In this document: in pieces, positions 34,153 to 43,370 of the stretch
How the letters are laid out: every line of letters begins with the position of its first letter
How positions within the stretch are numbered: position 1 is the stretch's first letter
Source of the DNA: Rhizobium mayense
Lineage (GTDB): Bacteria > Pseudomonadota > Alphaproteobacteria > Rhizobiales > Rhizobiaceae
Length of the DNA: 64,000 nt
Direction: 5' to 3'
Assembly: GCF_030272705.1 (NCBI RefSeq)
Contig: NZ_JARFYM010000021.1
Coordinates: 1 to 64,000, forward strand
Notes under the pieces: model-generated
Seen by the model: only the letters and a program-made list of their open reading frames with translations
Databases searched by the model: none
Told to the model about the DNA's origin: nothing
Translations under genes and position numbers: made by a program

Positions 34153-34794
34153 ATGCAGACATTCAACAATGCAACATCAGGCGACATCGTATTGGCGATG
34201 GCCGATCGCATCGTCGAGAACCGTGCCTATCTCAGCGAGATCGACGGCAAGATCGGCGACGGCGACCACGGCGTCAACATGGCCAAGGGTTTCGGCATGG
34301 CCGCGGAGCGCCTGAAGGGCAAGAACCAGTCGCTTGCGGTTTCGCTGGACACGCTGGGCACGGTGCTGATGACCGAGATCGGCGGTTCCATGGGCCCGCT
34401 TTACGGCGTCATGTTCACCGAGATCGCCGAAAAGCTCGAAGGCATCGAGGCCATCGATAACGCAGCCTATAGCAAGGCATTGCATGCCGGGCTCGAAGGC
34501 ATCCAGGCGATCGGCTCCGCCAAGGTCGGCGACAAGACGTTACTCGACACGCTGGTGCCGGCAATCGAGGCGTTCGATGCCGCGAATGAGGCCGGCGACT
34601 CCTTTGCCGAGGCGCTCGATGCACTGGTCGCGGCGGCCGAGGCCGGTCGCGACTCGACGCTTAATCTGGTGGCCAAAATCGGCCGCGCCAGCCGGCTGGG
34701 TGAACGTTCGCTTGGCGTGCTGGATGCGGGCGCGACCTCCTGCGCAATCATCCTGAAGGAGCTTTCCGAGGGTGCTCGAGCGCGGCTGCAATAA
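34153..34794 (+). CDS. dihydroxyacetone kinase-type subunit L (ATP-binding)
   Basis: 213 residues, DhaL/Dak2 helical barrel. The Mg-ATP site is intact: SEIDGKIGDGDHGVNMAKGF with the two Asp and His ligands, then GGSMGPLYGVMF and GDKTLLDTLVPA. The gene follows subunit K by 13 bases. No DhaM-type PTS phosphoryl donor is encoded in the window, so the pair should use ATP directly. Confidence 0.88.
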   Translation: MQTFNNATSGDIVLAMADRIVENRAYLSEIDGKIGDGDHGVNMAKGFGMAAERLKGKNQSLAVSLDTLGTVLMTEIGGSMGPLYGVMFTEIAEKLEGIEAIDNAAYSKALHAGLEGIQAIGSAKVGDKTLLDTLVPAIEAFDAANEAGDSFAEALDALVAAAEAGRDSTLNLVAKIGRASRLGERSLGVLDAGATSCAIILKELSEGARARLQ

Positions 34795-34926
34795 ACGGGC
34801 TCTCCCAAGGCTGCGCGATCCCGTGCTCCACCACGGGGTCGCGCGCCGCCCTTCCCAAGAAGAAGCATTTGCAAACATGCGCCGTTGCTTCCATCTTCTG
34901 GCGGAAAATGGGGACAGTGAATCGTC

Positions 34927-37023
34927 ATGACAGGCAAGGCATCTTCGGCCGACAAAAATATTGCAAGCAAAGCAGGCGTGCCGGACGCCACCGACACCAT
35001 GCCGCTGCGCTATGGCGACGATCCCTATGTTTGGGCCTGCTGGCTTTATTATGAAGACGGCAGGACGCAGGGCGATATCGCTGAAATCATGGGCATTTCG
35101 CGGGCGACCGTGAACAGTTACCTTGCCGATGCCCGCAGCCGCGGCATCGTCAACATCTCGCTCGAACCGTCCCGATTGAGCTCCCTCTCCATTGCACTGG
35201 AACTCAAACGCCATTTCGGACTGCATGACTGTCTCGTCGTGCCAAGCGACGATGGTACGCGCCCCTTAATCGATCGTCTGGGAACGGCCGGCGCGCAGGC
35301 TATCGCGAAGCTGCTGAAATCCGGCGACACGCTTGCTGTCGCCTGGGGCCGGACCGTTCTCGCGGTCGCCGAACAGGCCGATGTGCCGAACCTGCAGGAT
35401 GTCACTATCGTTCAGGCGACCGGCGGCACCCGTGCGCGATTTGCCTACACGCCGGAGCTCTGCGCCGCAGCCTTCGCGAACGCGACTGATGGCAAGCTCA
35501 TCAACATCACGGCGCCCGCCATTGTCTCGGCGCCGGAGGTTCGCGAGATCCTGCTACGCGAGCCGCTGGTCGCGGATCAGTTTGCGACGCTCTCCAAAGC
35601 AAACAAGGCCATCTTCGGCGTGGCGTCGCTTCGCCCAAATTCGACGATCCACAGCAGCGGCTTTTTCGAATCCGTTTCGCTGCAGGATTATCTAGCCAAG
35701 AATGCCGTCGGCGTTCTTGCCGGCCGCTTCATCGATGCGAAGGGCCAGCCGGTTGCCGGGCCGCTTGACGATCGCACCATCGGCATCTCCCTCGACACGC
35801 TGAAATCCATAGGCCTGCGGATCGCCGTTGCCGGCGGCTTCGACAAGGTTCCAGGAATCCTCGCCGCCTTGCGCGGTGGTTATATCAATGTGCTGATTAC
35901 CGATGCGGCCACGGGCCGCGGCATTCTCAATGCGGACGGCGTTACGGAAATCGATCAGAAAACCCAGCAGCGTCTGAGATCCGACAACAGCGTTGCCCCA
36001 CCCAGTAGCTACCGAACGCACATCAAGAAGTTCCTCAACAACCCCGACGATGTCGTCGACGAGATGCTCGAGGGTATCGTCAAAGCGCATACCTCGCATA
36101 TCGTGCCGATCAAAGGATCGAACCGGGCGCTGGTGGCGCGCAATGGGCCGAGAAAGGGTAAGGTCGGCCTGGTGATCGGCGGCGGCACGGGACATGAGCC
36201 CTGCTTCCTGGGCTATGTCGGCAAGGGCCTTGCCGATGCCGTTGCCATCGGCAACATCTTTTCCTCGCCACCGCCGACGCCGATTCTCGAATGCGTCAGG
36301 GCATCCTCCGGCGGCGAAGGCGTGCTCTTCGTTTATGGCAACTATGCCGGCGACGTCATGAACTTCGAAATGGCAGCGGAAATGGCGCAGGAGCAGGAGA
36401 TCGACGTCCGCACGGTGCTGACGACCGACGATATCTCCTCCTCGCCGATCGAGGATCGAGAGGGGCGACGCGGTGTTGCCGGCAATTTCTTCATCTTCAA
36501 GATTGCGGGCGCCGCTTGCGACAAAGGCCTGTCGCTCGATGCCTGCGAGGCGGTAACGCGCAAGGCCAATGACCGCACCTTCACGATGGGTGTTGCGCTG
36601 GAGCCCTGTTCGCTGCCGCAGACGCGGCGCCATAATTTCGAGATCGGGCCTGATGATATCGAATTTGGCATGGGCATTCACGGCGAACGCGGTGTGACCC
36701 GCGAGAGGATGATGAGTGCCGATGAGATTGCGGATCGGATCATGGACCGGATCTTTGCGGAAATGAAGCCCGCGGCGGGCGACCGGGTCGCAGTGCTCAT
36801 CAACTCCTTCGGTGCGACGCCTTTGATGGAACTCTATATTCTGTTCAGGCGCGTCGAACAGAGGTTGAGCGCCAAGGATATCAAAATCGAAGCAAACTGG
36901 GTGGGGCATTACTGTACGTCGCTCGACATGGTCGGCGCATCCATATCCATATTACATCTCGACCCGGAGCTGACGGACCTGTTGCACCATCCATGCGACA
37001 CCTTCGCTCTAAGGGTCGGATGA
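34927..37023 (+). CDS. SorC/DeoR-type regulator fused to a DhaK kinase domain
   Basis: One continuous 698-residue frame with two halves. Residues about 30-345 are a SorC-family sugar-sensing regulator: helix-turn-helix YYEDGRTQGDIAEIMGISRATVNSYLADAR, then the sugar-binding domain, ending VAGGFDKVPGILAALRGGYINVLITDAATGRGIL. Residues about 365-698 are a full DhaK subunit: KKFLNNPDDVVDEMLEGIV, GKVGLVIGGGTGHEPCFLGY, GVLFVYGNYAGDVMNFEMA, and the covalent histidine His585 in GMGIHGERG. The DhaL partner is encoded just downstream. The fusion could couple operon transcription to ketose binding or kinase flux. Such bifunctional proteins are, as far as I recall, named in databases but little studied. 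Confidence 0.9.
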   Translation: MTGKASSADKNIASKAGVPDATDTMPLRYGDDPYVWACWLYYEDGRTQGDIAEIMGISRATVNSYLADARSRGIVNISLEPSRLSSLSIALELKRHFGLHDCLVVPSDDGTRPLIDRLGTAGAQAIAKLLKSGDTLAVAWGRTVLAVAEQADVPNLQDVTIVQATGGTRARFAYTPELCAAAFANATDGKLINITAPAIVSAPEVREILLREPLVADQFATLSKANKAIFGVASLRPNSTIHSSGFFESVSLQDYLAKNAVGVLAGRFIDAKGQPVAGPLDDRTIGISLDTLKSIGLRIAVAGGFDKVPGILAALRGGYINVLITDAATGRGILNADGVTEIDQKTQQRLRSDNSVAPPSSYRTHIKKFLNNPDDVVDEMLEGIVKAHTSHIVPIKGSNRALVARNGPRKGKVGLVIGGGTGHEPCFLGYVGKGLADAVAIGNIFSSPPPTPILECVRASSGGEGVLFVYGNYAGDVMNFEMAAEMAQEQEIDVRTVLTTDDISSSPIEDREGRRGVAGNFFIFKIAGAACDKGLSLDACEAVTRKANDRTFTMGVALEPCSLPQTRRHNFEIGPDDIEFGMGIHGERGVTRERMMSADEIADRIMDRIFAEMKPAAGDRVAVLINSFGATPLMELYILFRRVEQRLSAKDIKIEANWVGHYCTSLDMVGASISILHLDPELTDLLHHPCDTFALRVG

Positions 37024-37038
37024 TCGTAAAAGAATTTG

Positions 37039-37063
37039 CCCGGCAGCCTTTGGAACTGCCGGG
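37039..37063 (+). repeat. intercistronic hairpin
   Basis: CCCGGCAG (37039-37046) and CTGCCGGG (37056-37063) form an 8-bp stem between the fusion gene and the second DhaL gene. No T-run follows, so it is probably a stability or coupling element rather than a terminator. The SD of the next gene (GGAGG) follows it. Confidence 0.45.
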
Positions 37064-37078
37064 ATCGGGAGGAAGGCG

Positions 37079-37723
37079 ATGTCGGAAAAAGCAGCTCGAT
37101 GCCTCGGCAGCATGTTTCAGCGCATATCCATTGCAATCAATGCCGAGAAGGATCGCCTCTCGGAGCTGGATGGCGCGATCGGTGACGCGGACCACGGAAT
37201 TACCATGTCCCTGGGCTTCATGGCCGTGAATGCCGAACTTGCAAAACTCGACCCTGCGCGGGCCTCGCCCTCGGAGATATTTGCGGTGGCGGCCTCTGCT
37301 TTTCTCGATGCCGTCGGCGCATCGACTGGACCGCTCTATGCGACGGCTTTTCGTCGGGCTGCGCAGGCGCTGAAGACCGACGAAACGCTCTCGCCGGCAT
37401 GCCAAGCCATGATCGTAAACGAAATGCGCGCCGGCATTCAACAGCGCGGCAAGGGTCAACGCGGCGACAAAACCATGCTGGATGCCTGGATACCCGCTGC
37501 TGAAGCTGCCATCGAAGCCAGAGAACGTGCGCTTGAGGTCGCCGGTATGTGGGACGCCATTCTGGACGCCGCCGAAACCGGTGCGGACTCGACTAGCTCC
37601 ATGATTGCCGCACGCGGCCGGGCAGCTCGCCTTGGGCAAAGGTCGCTCGGACACATCGATCCCGGCGCGGCATCCGCGGTGATAATTTTGCGCGCGATGA
37701 AGGATACGTTTGCGAAAGATTGA
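37079..37723 (+). CDS. dihydroxyacetone kinase-type subunit L, second copy
   Basis: 214 residues from ATG 37079 with GGGAGGAAGG upstream. DhaL/Dak2 family: SELDGAIGDADHGITMSLGF (metal-nucleotide ligands), GASTGPLYATAF, RGDKTMLDAWIPA, then STSSMIAARGRAARLGQRSLGHIDPGA. It differs clearly from the first L copy, so the two are not a recent duplication. Its position after the regulator-DhaK fusion suggests it is the phosphoryl-donor subunit for that fused K domain. Confidence 0.87.
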   Translation: MSEKAARCLGSMFQRISIAINAEKDRLSELDGAIGDADHGITMSLGFMAVNAELAKLDPARASPSEIFAVAASAFLDAVGASTGPLYATAFRRAAQALKTDETLSPACQAMIVNEMRAGIQQRGKGQRGDKTMLDAWIPAAEAAIEARERALEVAGMWDAILDAAETGADSTSSMIAARGRAARLGQRSLGHIDPGAASAVIILRAMKDTFAKD

Positions 37724-37985
37724 ACTACAGGAGTTTGCAGATCTGGGGATATCAACCATGCAGGAGTATCAAGATTGTATTGAGAGTATCGTTTCAAAAC
37801 CCCTCCACTGAAGTCAGGTACGCACCCAACGGGAAGAAGTTCTATCTGGACTGCTCTACCAAAACGGTGGTCATCAATAGCGCCGGCGTGCGATGCCTTC
37901 ATCGCCTTCCGTTCCTTTCCCAGCCAGGCAAATTCACCGGAAAACTCTGGCCAAAACTGGTCCAGTTTGAAGGGTTTAGATCACT

Positions 37986-38260
37986 TTAAGCAGTCGCGCC
38001 TTCGATGATTGAAAACCCGGCATCGATGATTTTGGGCGGATCGTTCCGCTCAGAACTTTCGAGCAGCAACTCAACGGCGGTCTTGCCGATGGCGAAGCGA
38101 CAGCGGCTTGGGAAGCGTCTGACCAATCTCCAGGCCATTGAAGCCGAAGAGGGCGAGTTCGCAGCCGGCTTCGATCATCTTGGCACGGGCCTCCGTCTTC
38201 GTTGCCACACCGGCGATGCGAAGGCTTCCCGTTCTCCCGTCGCGGCGCCTCTTTGGACGT
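37986..38260 (-). pseudogene. LacI-family regulator, 3' remnant with frameshift
   Basis: Minus-strand codons read GSLRIAGVATKTEARAKMIE then CELALFGFNGLEIGQTLPKPLS, shift frame, and continue FAIGKTAVELLLESSERNDPPKII ... GFSIIEGATA with stop at 37986-37988. FNGLEIGQTLPxxLxxxR is the classic LacI/GalR effector-domain C-terminus. Only about 90 residues survive, without the helix-turn-helix, so it is non-functional. It may be the relic of a previous regulator or of another catabolic cluster. Confidence 0.7.
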
Positions 38261-38919
38261 AAGGAAGATGCCGCTTTCTTCACTGTATTTAATCAACCAA
38301 CAATCGACATCATTTTCCGAATTTTACGAACAATAGGAATGGGAGGACTTCAATGGAATGTGTCTATTCGTGTGTGGGAGCGAGCACCTTCGGAGTTACG
38401 ATCGACGACGCAGACTGAGGCGATCGATGGTGTGCTATGCGAGGAGGGAACCCAATCCGCGCATTCGTGTGCGGTTACTCTCGCGGTCGGGCCTGTGTCG
38501 GAAAATCGGCACGCCCAAAGGTGGCGTTACGATTGGATGGATTGTTGCCATGCTCAATAAAGTTCGGCTCTTAGTAATATCTATCACCGCGACCCCAGAA
38601 TGACCCAAAACTCAACGCGGTCAATGGCAATATGATCAGCTTTCTTCGCAGTATTTTATCCGCTTACTACATTTTCTATACTGGTATTGCCGCTGCATAA
38701 TTTTAACAGTTCTTTATACATATTTGACGCCTTACCGACACAATCGAGAACGATCATAAATTCATCTATGAGATCGATGAACATTTCTGATTTTTACCCT
38801 ACATTCGGTTAACTCCTTAAACAGCGCTGCCGGGCAATTTGAAACAATTGATACACACCTAGTAATCGGCGGGGATCATGCATAGATTGGTGACACTATC
38901 CGCGGAGCACGAACAATAG
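38261..38919. other. A+T-rich stretch without assigned gene
   Basis: About 660 bases, much richer in A+T than the flanks. Several short + frames exist between 38340 and 38600 (basic, arginine-rich) with no ribosome site or family. The last part should hold the promoter of the LysR gene. Confidence 0.4.
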
Positions 38920-39810
38920 ATGGATCGACTGGACGCAATGCGTGTTTTTACCCGCATCGTAGAACGGAGGAGCTTCACTGTTGCAGCCCAGGATTTGGGA
39001 GTGCCACGTTCGACGGTGACGGATGCGGTTAAGCAGCTGGAGGCCCGCCTCGGGATACGACTACTTCAACGCACAACGCGCGTTGTCAGCCCAACACTCG
39101 ATGGGGAAGCCTATTATCAGCGTTGCCTAAATATTCTCTCGGATATCGAGGATGCAGAAGGAGCCTTCGCAGGAGCAAAGCCAAAAGGGCAGTTGCGCGT
39201 AGACGTTCACGGCACACTCGCACGCCACTTCATACTGCCCAATCTGCGCGCCTTTCTGGCGAATTACCCGGAGATCGAGGTCTATATGAGCGAAGGTGAC
39301 CGACTCGTCGATCTTATTCGGGAGGGTATTGACTGTGTGGTGCGTGTCGGTACGCCCCAAGACAGCGACATGATCGCGCGGAAGGTTGCAATGCTCGACG
39401 AAGTGACCTTCGCAGCGCCGTCGTATATTGAAGCCCATGGTATGCCAACGCATCCAGATGGGCTCGATGGCCATCGAATGATCGGCTTTCGTTCGAGCGC
39501 AACTGGAAAAGTGTTGCCGTTGGAATTCACCGTCAACGGCCAGACTCGTGAATATGTTCTACCGGCAACCGTGTCGGTCAATGCTGCGGAAAGCTATATC
39601 TCCCTGGCAAAACTCGGCATGGGTTTGATTCAAATCCCTCGATATCATGCCAATGCGGATCTCGAAACCGGGCAACTAGTTGAAGTGTTGAAGGACTTCC
39701 CTCCGACCAGTACCCCGGTTTCCGTTCTTTACCCGCGGGATCGGCAACTATCCCCGCGTGTGAGAGTTTTTATCGACTGGGTGGCGGCGGTGTTCAATCA
39801 GAAAAGCTAG
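38920..39810 (+). CDS. LysR-family transcriptional regulator
   Basis: 296 residues: N-terminal winged helix (MDRLDAMRVFTRIVERRSFTVAAQDLGVPRSTVTDAVKQLEARLGIRLLQRTTRVV) and a LysR substrate domain (GQLRVDVHGTLARHFILPNLRAFLANYPEIEVYMSEGDRLVDLIREGIDCVVRVG). The branch resembles the DsdC/PecT-like CrgA subgroup of small redox or aromatic-response regulators. It is convergent with the molybdoenzyme operon, not divergent, so a regulatory link is only possible. Confidence 0.92.
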   Translation: MDRLDAMRVFTRIVERRSFTVAAQDLGVPRSTVTDAVKQLEARLGIRLLQRTTRVVSPTLDGEAYYQRCLNILSDIEDAEGAFAGAKPKGQLRVDVHGTLARHFILPNLRAFLANYPEIEVYMSEGDRLVDLIREGIDCVVRVGTPQDSDMIARKVAMLDEVTFAAPSYIEAHGMPTHPDGLDGHRMIGFRSSATGKVLPLEFTVNGQTREYVLPATVSVNAAESYISLAKLGMGLIQIPRYHANADLETGQLVEVLKDFPPTSTPVSVLYPRDRQLSPRVRVFIDWVAAVFNQKS

Positions 39811-40007
39811 ACGGTGCCGCTTTCCTGTGTGCCCATGAGGATTGGTTGGCGCAAGAGATGCGAATGAGCATCGGCCGCGCCAGCGCATGTCCGCCGGAGG
39901 ACGGGCTCGGATTGAGATCGCGGCCTTTTGGAGTTTCACTCATTGAGCGTTTTGGCGTCGAGCACGTCTTTTCTGGGATGATTTGCAAATCGAGTGGCAA
40001 TTCACCG

Positions 40008-42203
40008 TCACGTCGCACCTGACAAGTCAAGTGGCAGTGAGTGCAGATGACGGCCGATTGCAGCCGCGACCGCGTTGCCAATCGCAGGGGCAACCGGCGG
40101 CAACCCAGGTTCACCGATACCAGTCGGCGATTCCGTTGATTCAACAATATGCACTTCAACCCGCGGCATTTCGCGCATGCGCGTGGGCTCGTAGTCGTCG
40201 AAGTTGCCTTGCTCGACCAAGCCATCTTTCAACGTAATGCGATTACGCAACACCATGGACAGTGCGAAGCCAATAGCACCTTCGACCTGGGCGACAAGCA
40301 CATCGGGATTAATGGCGATACCAACATCGATGGCCGACACTATGCGCTCAACCGAGACCTTCTCACCGTCAACCGCGACATCTGCCACCATGGCCACACG
40401 AGTTCCAAAAGACTTATGGAACGCAATACCGCGCCCCTTTCCCTTTACGAGAGTTTCACCCCAGTTTGCTTTGGCGGCAGCGAGCCGCACCACAGCGACG
40501 TTGCGCGCATCATCTTTGAGGAGGTTAAGGCGAAAAGCCACGGGATCGACACCCGCCGCAGCCGCCAGTTCATCGATCATTGTTTCCATGGCGAATGCGG
40601 TATGCGTATTGCCGATCGAACGCCACCAGAGTACAGGGACATTCGAGTCGATGTTGTGCTGTACGACGTAAAAATCAGGGATTGCGTAGGGTGTGTCCAC
40701 AACCCCTTCGACACTCGTCGCATCTAGTCCGTCTTTATTGACGCTGGAGGCCTCAAAGGGTGTACCGACGAAAATCGGTTTGCTGGCCAACCTATGTTCC
40801 CAGCCGGCGATTGCGCCATTTGGAGCGAGGCCGACGCGCACCTTGTGCATAGCCATCGGGCGATAGAAGCCGCCTTTGATGTCATCCTCGCGCGTCCACA
40901 CCAAATGTACCGGTGACCGACCCTCAATGGCCTTAGCGGCCAAGGCAAGCTCCCTTGTCCAGTCAGAGACAGGATTGCCGCGTCTCCCAAAGCTGCCACC
41001 GCCAAGCAGAGTGTTGATCTTTACTTGCTCAGGCTTCAATCCCAGTGTACGTGCCGCAACGAACTGATCGATGGTCTGTAACTGGCAACCCGACCAGATC
41101 TCTGCCCCGTCTGATTTCAACTCCATCGTACAGTTCAGGGGTTCCATCGGCGCGTGTGCGAGATAAGGGAAGGTAAATTCAGCCTCGATCGTCCTGGCAG
41201 CCCTTTTTAGAGCACCGGCCACGTCGCCGCGTTCAGCCGCCTTCAGGCCGGGTTTAGCCATCTGGCTGCGATACTCGTCATAAATCTCATGCGTGGAGCG
41301 CTTTTCGGCTTTAGTTGTGTCCCAGGTAACCTTGAGCGCCTTCCGCCCAACGATCGCGGCCCAGGTGTTCGTGGCGTAGACCGCAATCCCGGTCGGCAGT
41401 TGTTTCACCTCGACGACGCCAGGAACCCGCAACGCGTCCGTCGCATCGAAGGACGCGACCGTCGCCCCGAATTGATCGGTATGCCGAACGGCAACGGTAA
41501 GCGTATCCGGCCGACGAATGTCGAGCGCAAAGATTGCCTTGCCCGTTGTTTTCTCGGGACTATCGAGGCGCGGCAGACGCTTGCCGATCAGCTTCCAGTC
41601 CTTCGGTTCTTTGAGCTTAACCTCTTTTGGGACAGGTATGGTCATCGCAACGGAGGCGAGTTCGCCAAAAGTGGCGCTTCGGTCGCCACTGCGTAGAACG
41701 CCACGCTCGATCGTGATGTCTTCGGGTCTGACCTGCCACCTCGAAGCAGCGGCGGCGAGAAACATCAACCGCGCCGCAGCTCCGACTTGACGCATTTGAG
41801 TCCAGGACTCGATGGTCGACGTAGTGCCGCCTGTCGCTTGGACGGGGCCGAAGAGAAGATTGTTGTAGAGTGCGGCGTTGGCGGGGGCAAAAGCGAAGCG
41901 CATCTGTGCCCAGTCAGCGTCAAGTTCCTCAGCTACCAATGTAGCAAGTCCGGTCGTGATACCTTGACCCATTTCGAAGTGTTTGCTGAGCACTGTGACC
42001 GAATTGTCAGGCGCTATTTCAAGAAACACGTTTGGATCGAAGATTCCTTGGGGCGGCCCTCCGGCCTCTTGTGCCCGTGCCTTGGTAAATGGCAGGAAGG
42101 TCCCGATGACGAAGAGCCCGGCACCAGCTGCAGCGCCACGCAACAGCGCGCGGCGCGAGAGCGAAGGAGTGGAAATCGAGATATTCATAGCAGCAGCCCT
42201 CAT
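40008..42203 (-). CDS. isoquinoline 1-oxidoreductase-like molybdopterin subunit (beta)
   Basis: 731 residues of the xanthine-oxidase-family large subunit, single-chain IorB type. Twin-arginine leader SLSRRALLRGAAAGAGLFVIGTFLP shows Tat export. Mo-cofactor and substrate motifs are seen: EMGQGITTGLATLVAEELDADW, GGTTSTIESWTQMRQVGAAARLMFL, LLGGGSFGRRGNPVSDW, VLWWRSIGNTHTAFAMETMIDELA, GIGEPGLPPVAPAIGNAV. It hydroxylates N-heterocycles or aldehydes in the periplasm and passes electrons to the 2Fe-2S subunit, then to a cytochrome. ATG overlaps the stop of the small subunit (ATGA). Confidence 0.9.
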   Translation of the reverse strand: MRAAAMNISISTPSLSRRALLRGAAAGAGLFVIGTFLPFTKARAQEAGGPPQGIFDPNVFLEIAPDNSVTVLSKHFEMGQGITTGLATLVAEELDADWAQMRFAFAPANAALYNNLLFGPVQATGGTTSTIESWTQMRQVGAAARLMFLAAAASRWQVRPEDITIERGVLRSGDRSATFGELASVAMTIPVPKEVKLKEPKDWKLIGKRLPRLDSPEKTTGKAIFALDIRRPDTLTVAVRHTDQFGATVASFDATDALRVPGVVEVKQLPTGIAVYATNTWAAIVGRKALKVTWDTTKAEKRSTHEIYDEYRSQMAKPGLKAAERGDVAGALKRAARTIEAEFTFPYLAHAPMEPLNCTMELKSDGAEIWSGCQLQTIDQFVAARTLGLKPEQVKINTLLGGGSFGRRGNPVSDWTRELALAAKAIEGRSPVHLVWTREDDIKGGFYRPMAMHKVRVGLAPNGAIAGWEHRLASKPIFVGTPFEASSVNKDGLDATSVEGVVDTPYAIPDFYVVQHNIDSNVPVLWWRSIGNTHTAFAMETMIDELAAAAGVDPVAFRLNLLKDDARNVAVVRLAAAKANWGETLVKGKGRGIAFHKSFGTRVAMVADVAVDGEKVSVERIVSAIDVGIAINPDVLVAQVEGAIGFALSMVLRNRITLKDGLVEQGNFDDYEPTRMREMPRVEVHIVESTESPTGIGEPGLPPVAPAIGNAVAAAIGRHLHSLPLDLSGAT

Positions 42204-42655
42204 CTTAACGTTCGGGCGGCTTCATGAATTGCGGCCTTAATCCGCACATATGTGCCGCAACGACAGATATTGCCCTCCATGCCCAAGTCGATGTCTTCAT
42301 CGCTCGGTGCCTTGTTCGCGGAAAGCAAGGTGATCGCGGACATGATCTGACCGGATTGGCAATAACCACACTGTACTACATCAAGTTTTTGCCAGGCCCC
42401 GATCACTGCCTGTGCAACGGGGCCGTCGACAGCTTCGATCGTGACAATCTCCCCGTCACCCACATCGCCAACCATCACTGAGCAAGATCGTGCAGCTTCG
42501 CCATCGATATGCACGGTGCAGGCACCGCACATTGCGCGACCACAACCGAACTTAGTGCCCGTCAGATCGAGAAGATCCCGCAAAGCCCACAGCAGCGGCA
42601 TTTCGGGGCTGGCATCAAGCTCAACAGGCTTACCATTGACTTTCAAGGATATCAT
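42200..42655 (-). CDS. (2Fe-2S)-binding subunit (alpha, IorA-like)
   Basis: 151 residues. N-terminal plant-type ferredoxin cluster FGCGRAMCGACTVHIDGEAARSC and C-terminal helical cluster CGYCQSGQIMSAITLL...GNICRCGTY, the two 2Fe-2S sites of molybdenum hydroxylase small subunits. No signal peptide, so it is co-exported with the Tat-bearing large subunit. Translationally coupled to the downstream large-subunit gene. Confidence 0.93.
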   Translation of the reverse strand: MISLKVNGKPVELDASPEMPLLWALRDLLDLTGTKFGCGRAMCGACTVHIDGEAARSCSVMVGDVGDGEIVTIEAVDGPVAQAVIGAWQKLDVVQCGYCQSGQIMSAITLLSANKAPSDEDIDLGMEGNICRCGTYVRIKAAIHEAARTLR

Positions 42656-42687
42656 GCTGGGTTACCTTATTGATCTGGCTTTACGAT

Positions 42688-43370
42688 TTACATTTCCGGG
42701 CAGGCCATATCACCCTTAACCCAGACCTTCATTGCGGCGACAAACTCGTCATGCGGCATCGCTACTGGCTGCCGGTCACCACCGGGATGCCATCCCATTG
42801 CACTAGCGGCTCATGATCCATGTGTTCTATCAGGGCGGCGCCGTCGCGATTACCATTGCCGCTCCTATCCTTTAGCATTTCACACAGCTGCTTGCTGGAG
42901 AGGCCCTGCCACAGCATTGAGATGGGCGCCAGTTGCCACAACCCTGGCGTGCCCGCGCCCGGAGTTCCTGACGTCTCGTTATTACCCATCGCATTGTGGC
43001 AATTGCCACAGCGCATAGCACCTACGCCGTGATTGTCTGGGCCGCGGACGACCAACGGAATATGCACACGCCGGCTATCGCCCTGCAGCGGCGTGACCGC
43101 CTGATGACAATTGAGACACCGTGGGTGGTCGAGTACCGTAACGATCTGATTCCAGGCCGCAACCGCCTCGAGTTGATCTGTCGGGGCGACCTCAGCCCTG
43201 AGATTTCGCGTCGGCGAAAGAACTAGCCCCACCATCAGCACAATGCTACCCGCTACAATTGAGAGGTAACCGACGCGCGCGAGTGGTCTGTTGAGAGATT
43301 GCACGTTTGGTCCTCTTGTTTTCCGACAACCGTCTCGCCTTAAGACTTTTACAAAAGGCTGTGTCGCCAA
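42688..43370 (-). pseudogene. di-haem cytochrome c of the Ior system, C-terminus frameshifted
   Basis: From 43370 the frame gives an N-terminal membrane anchor (VGYLSIVAGSIVLMVGLVLS) and two haem sites, PRCLNCHQ and MRCGNCHNAMG, then stops at 42762 after WDGIPVVTGSQ. In the neighbouring frame the sequence continues naturally as PGGDRQPVAMPHDEFVAAM then KVWVKGDMACPEM, stopping at 42688. A single-base loss in a short G-run near 42785-42795 explains this. Both haem sites are upstream of the break, so a shortened cytochrome may still work as electron acceptor for the molybdoenzyme. Confidence 0.75.

Noticed and set aside
32928..34211. A 427-codon frame antisense to dhaK
   Set aside because: Shadow of a conserved kinase gene; no initiation signal.
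35692..36909. A 405-codon frame antisense to the regulator-DhaK fusion
   Set aside because: Shadow frame; the sense protein has both domains intact.
40008..43370. Caffeine or xanthine dehydrogenase as the product of the molybdoenzyme genes
   Set aside because: The single-chain Tat-exported large subunit, separate 2Fe-2S subunit and membrane cytochrome, without an FAD subunit, fit the isoquinoline-oxidoreductase group better.
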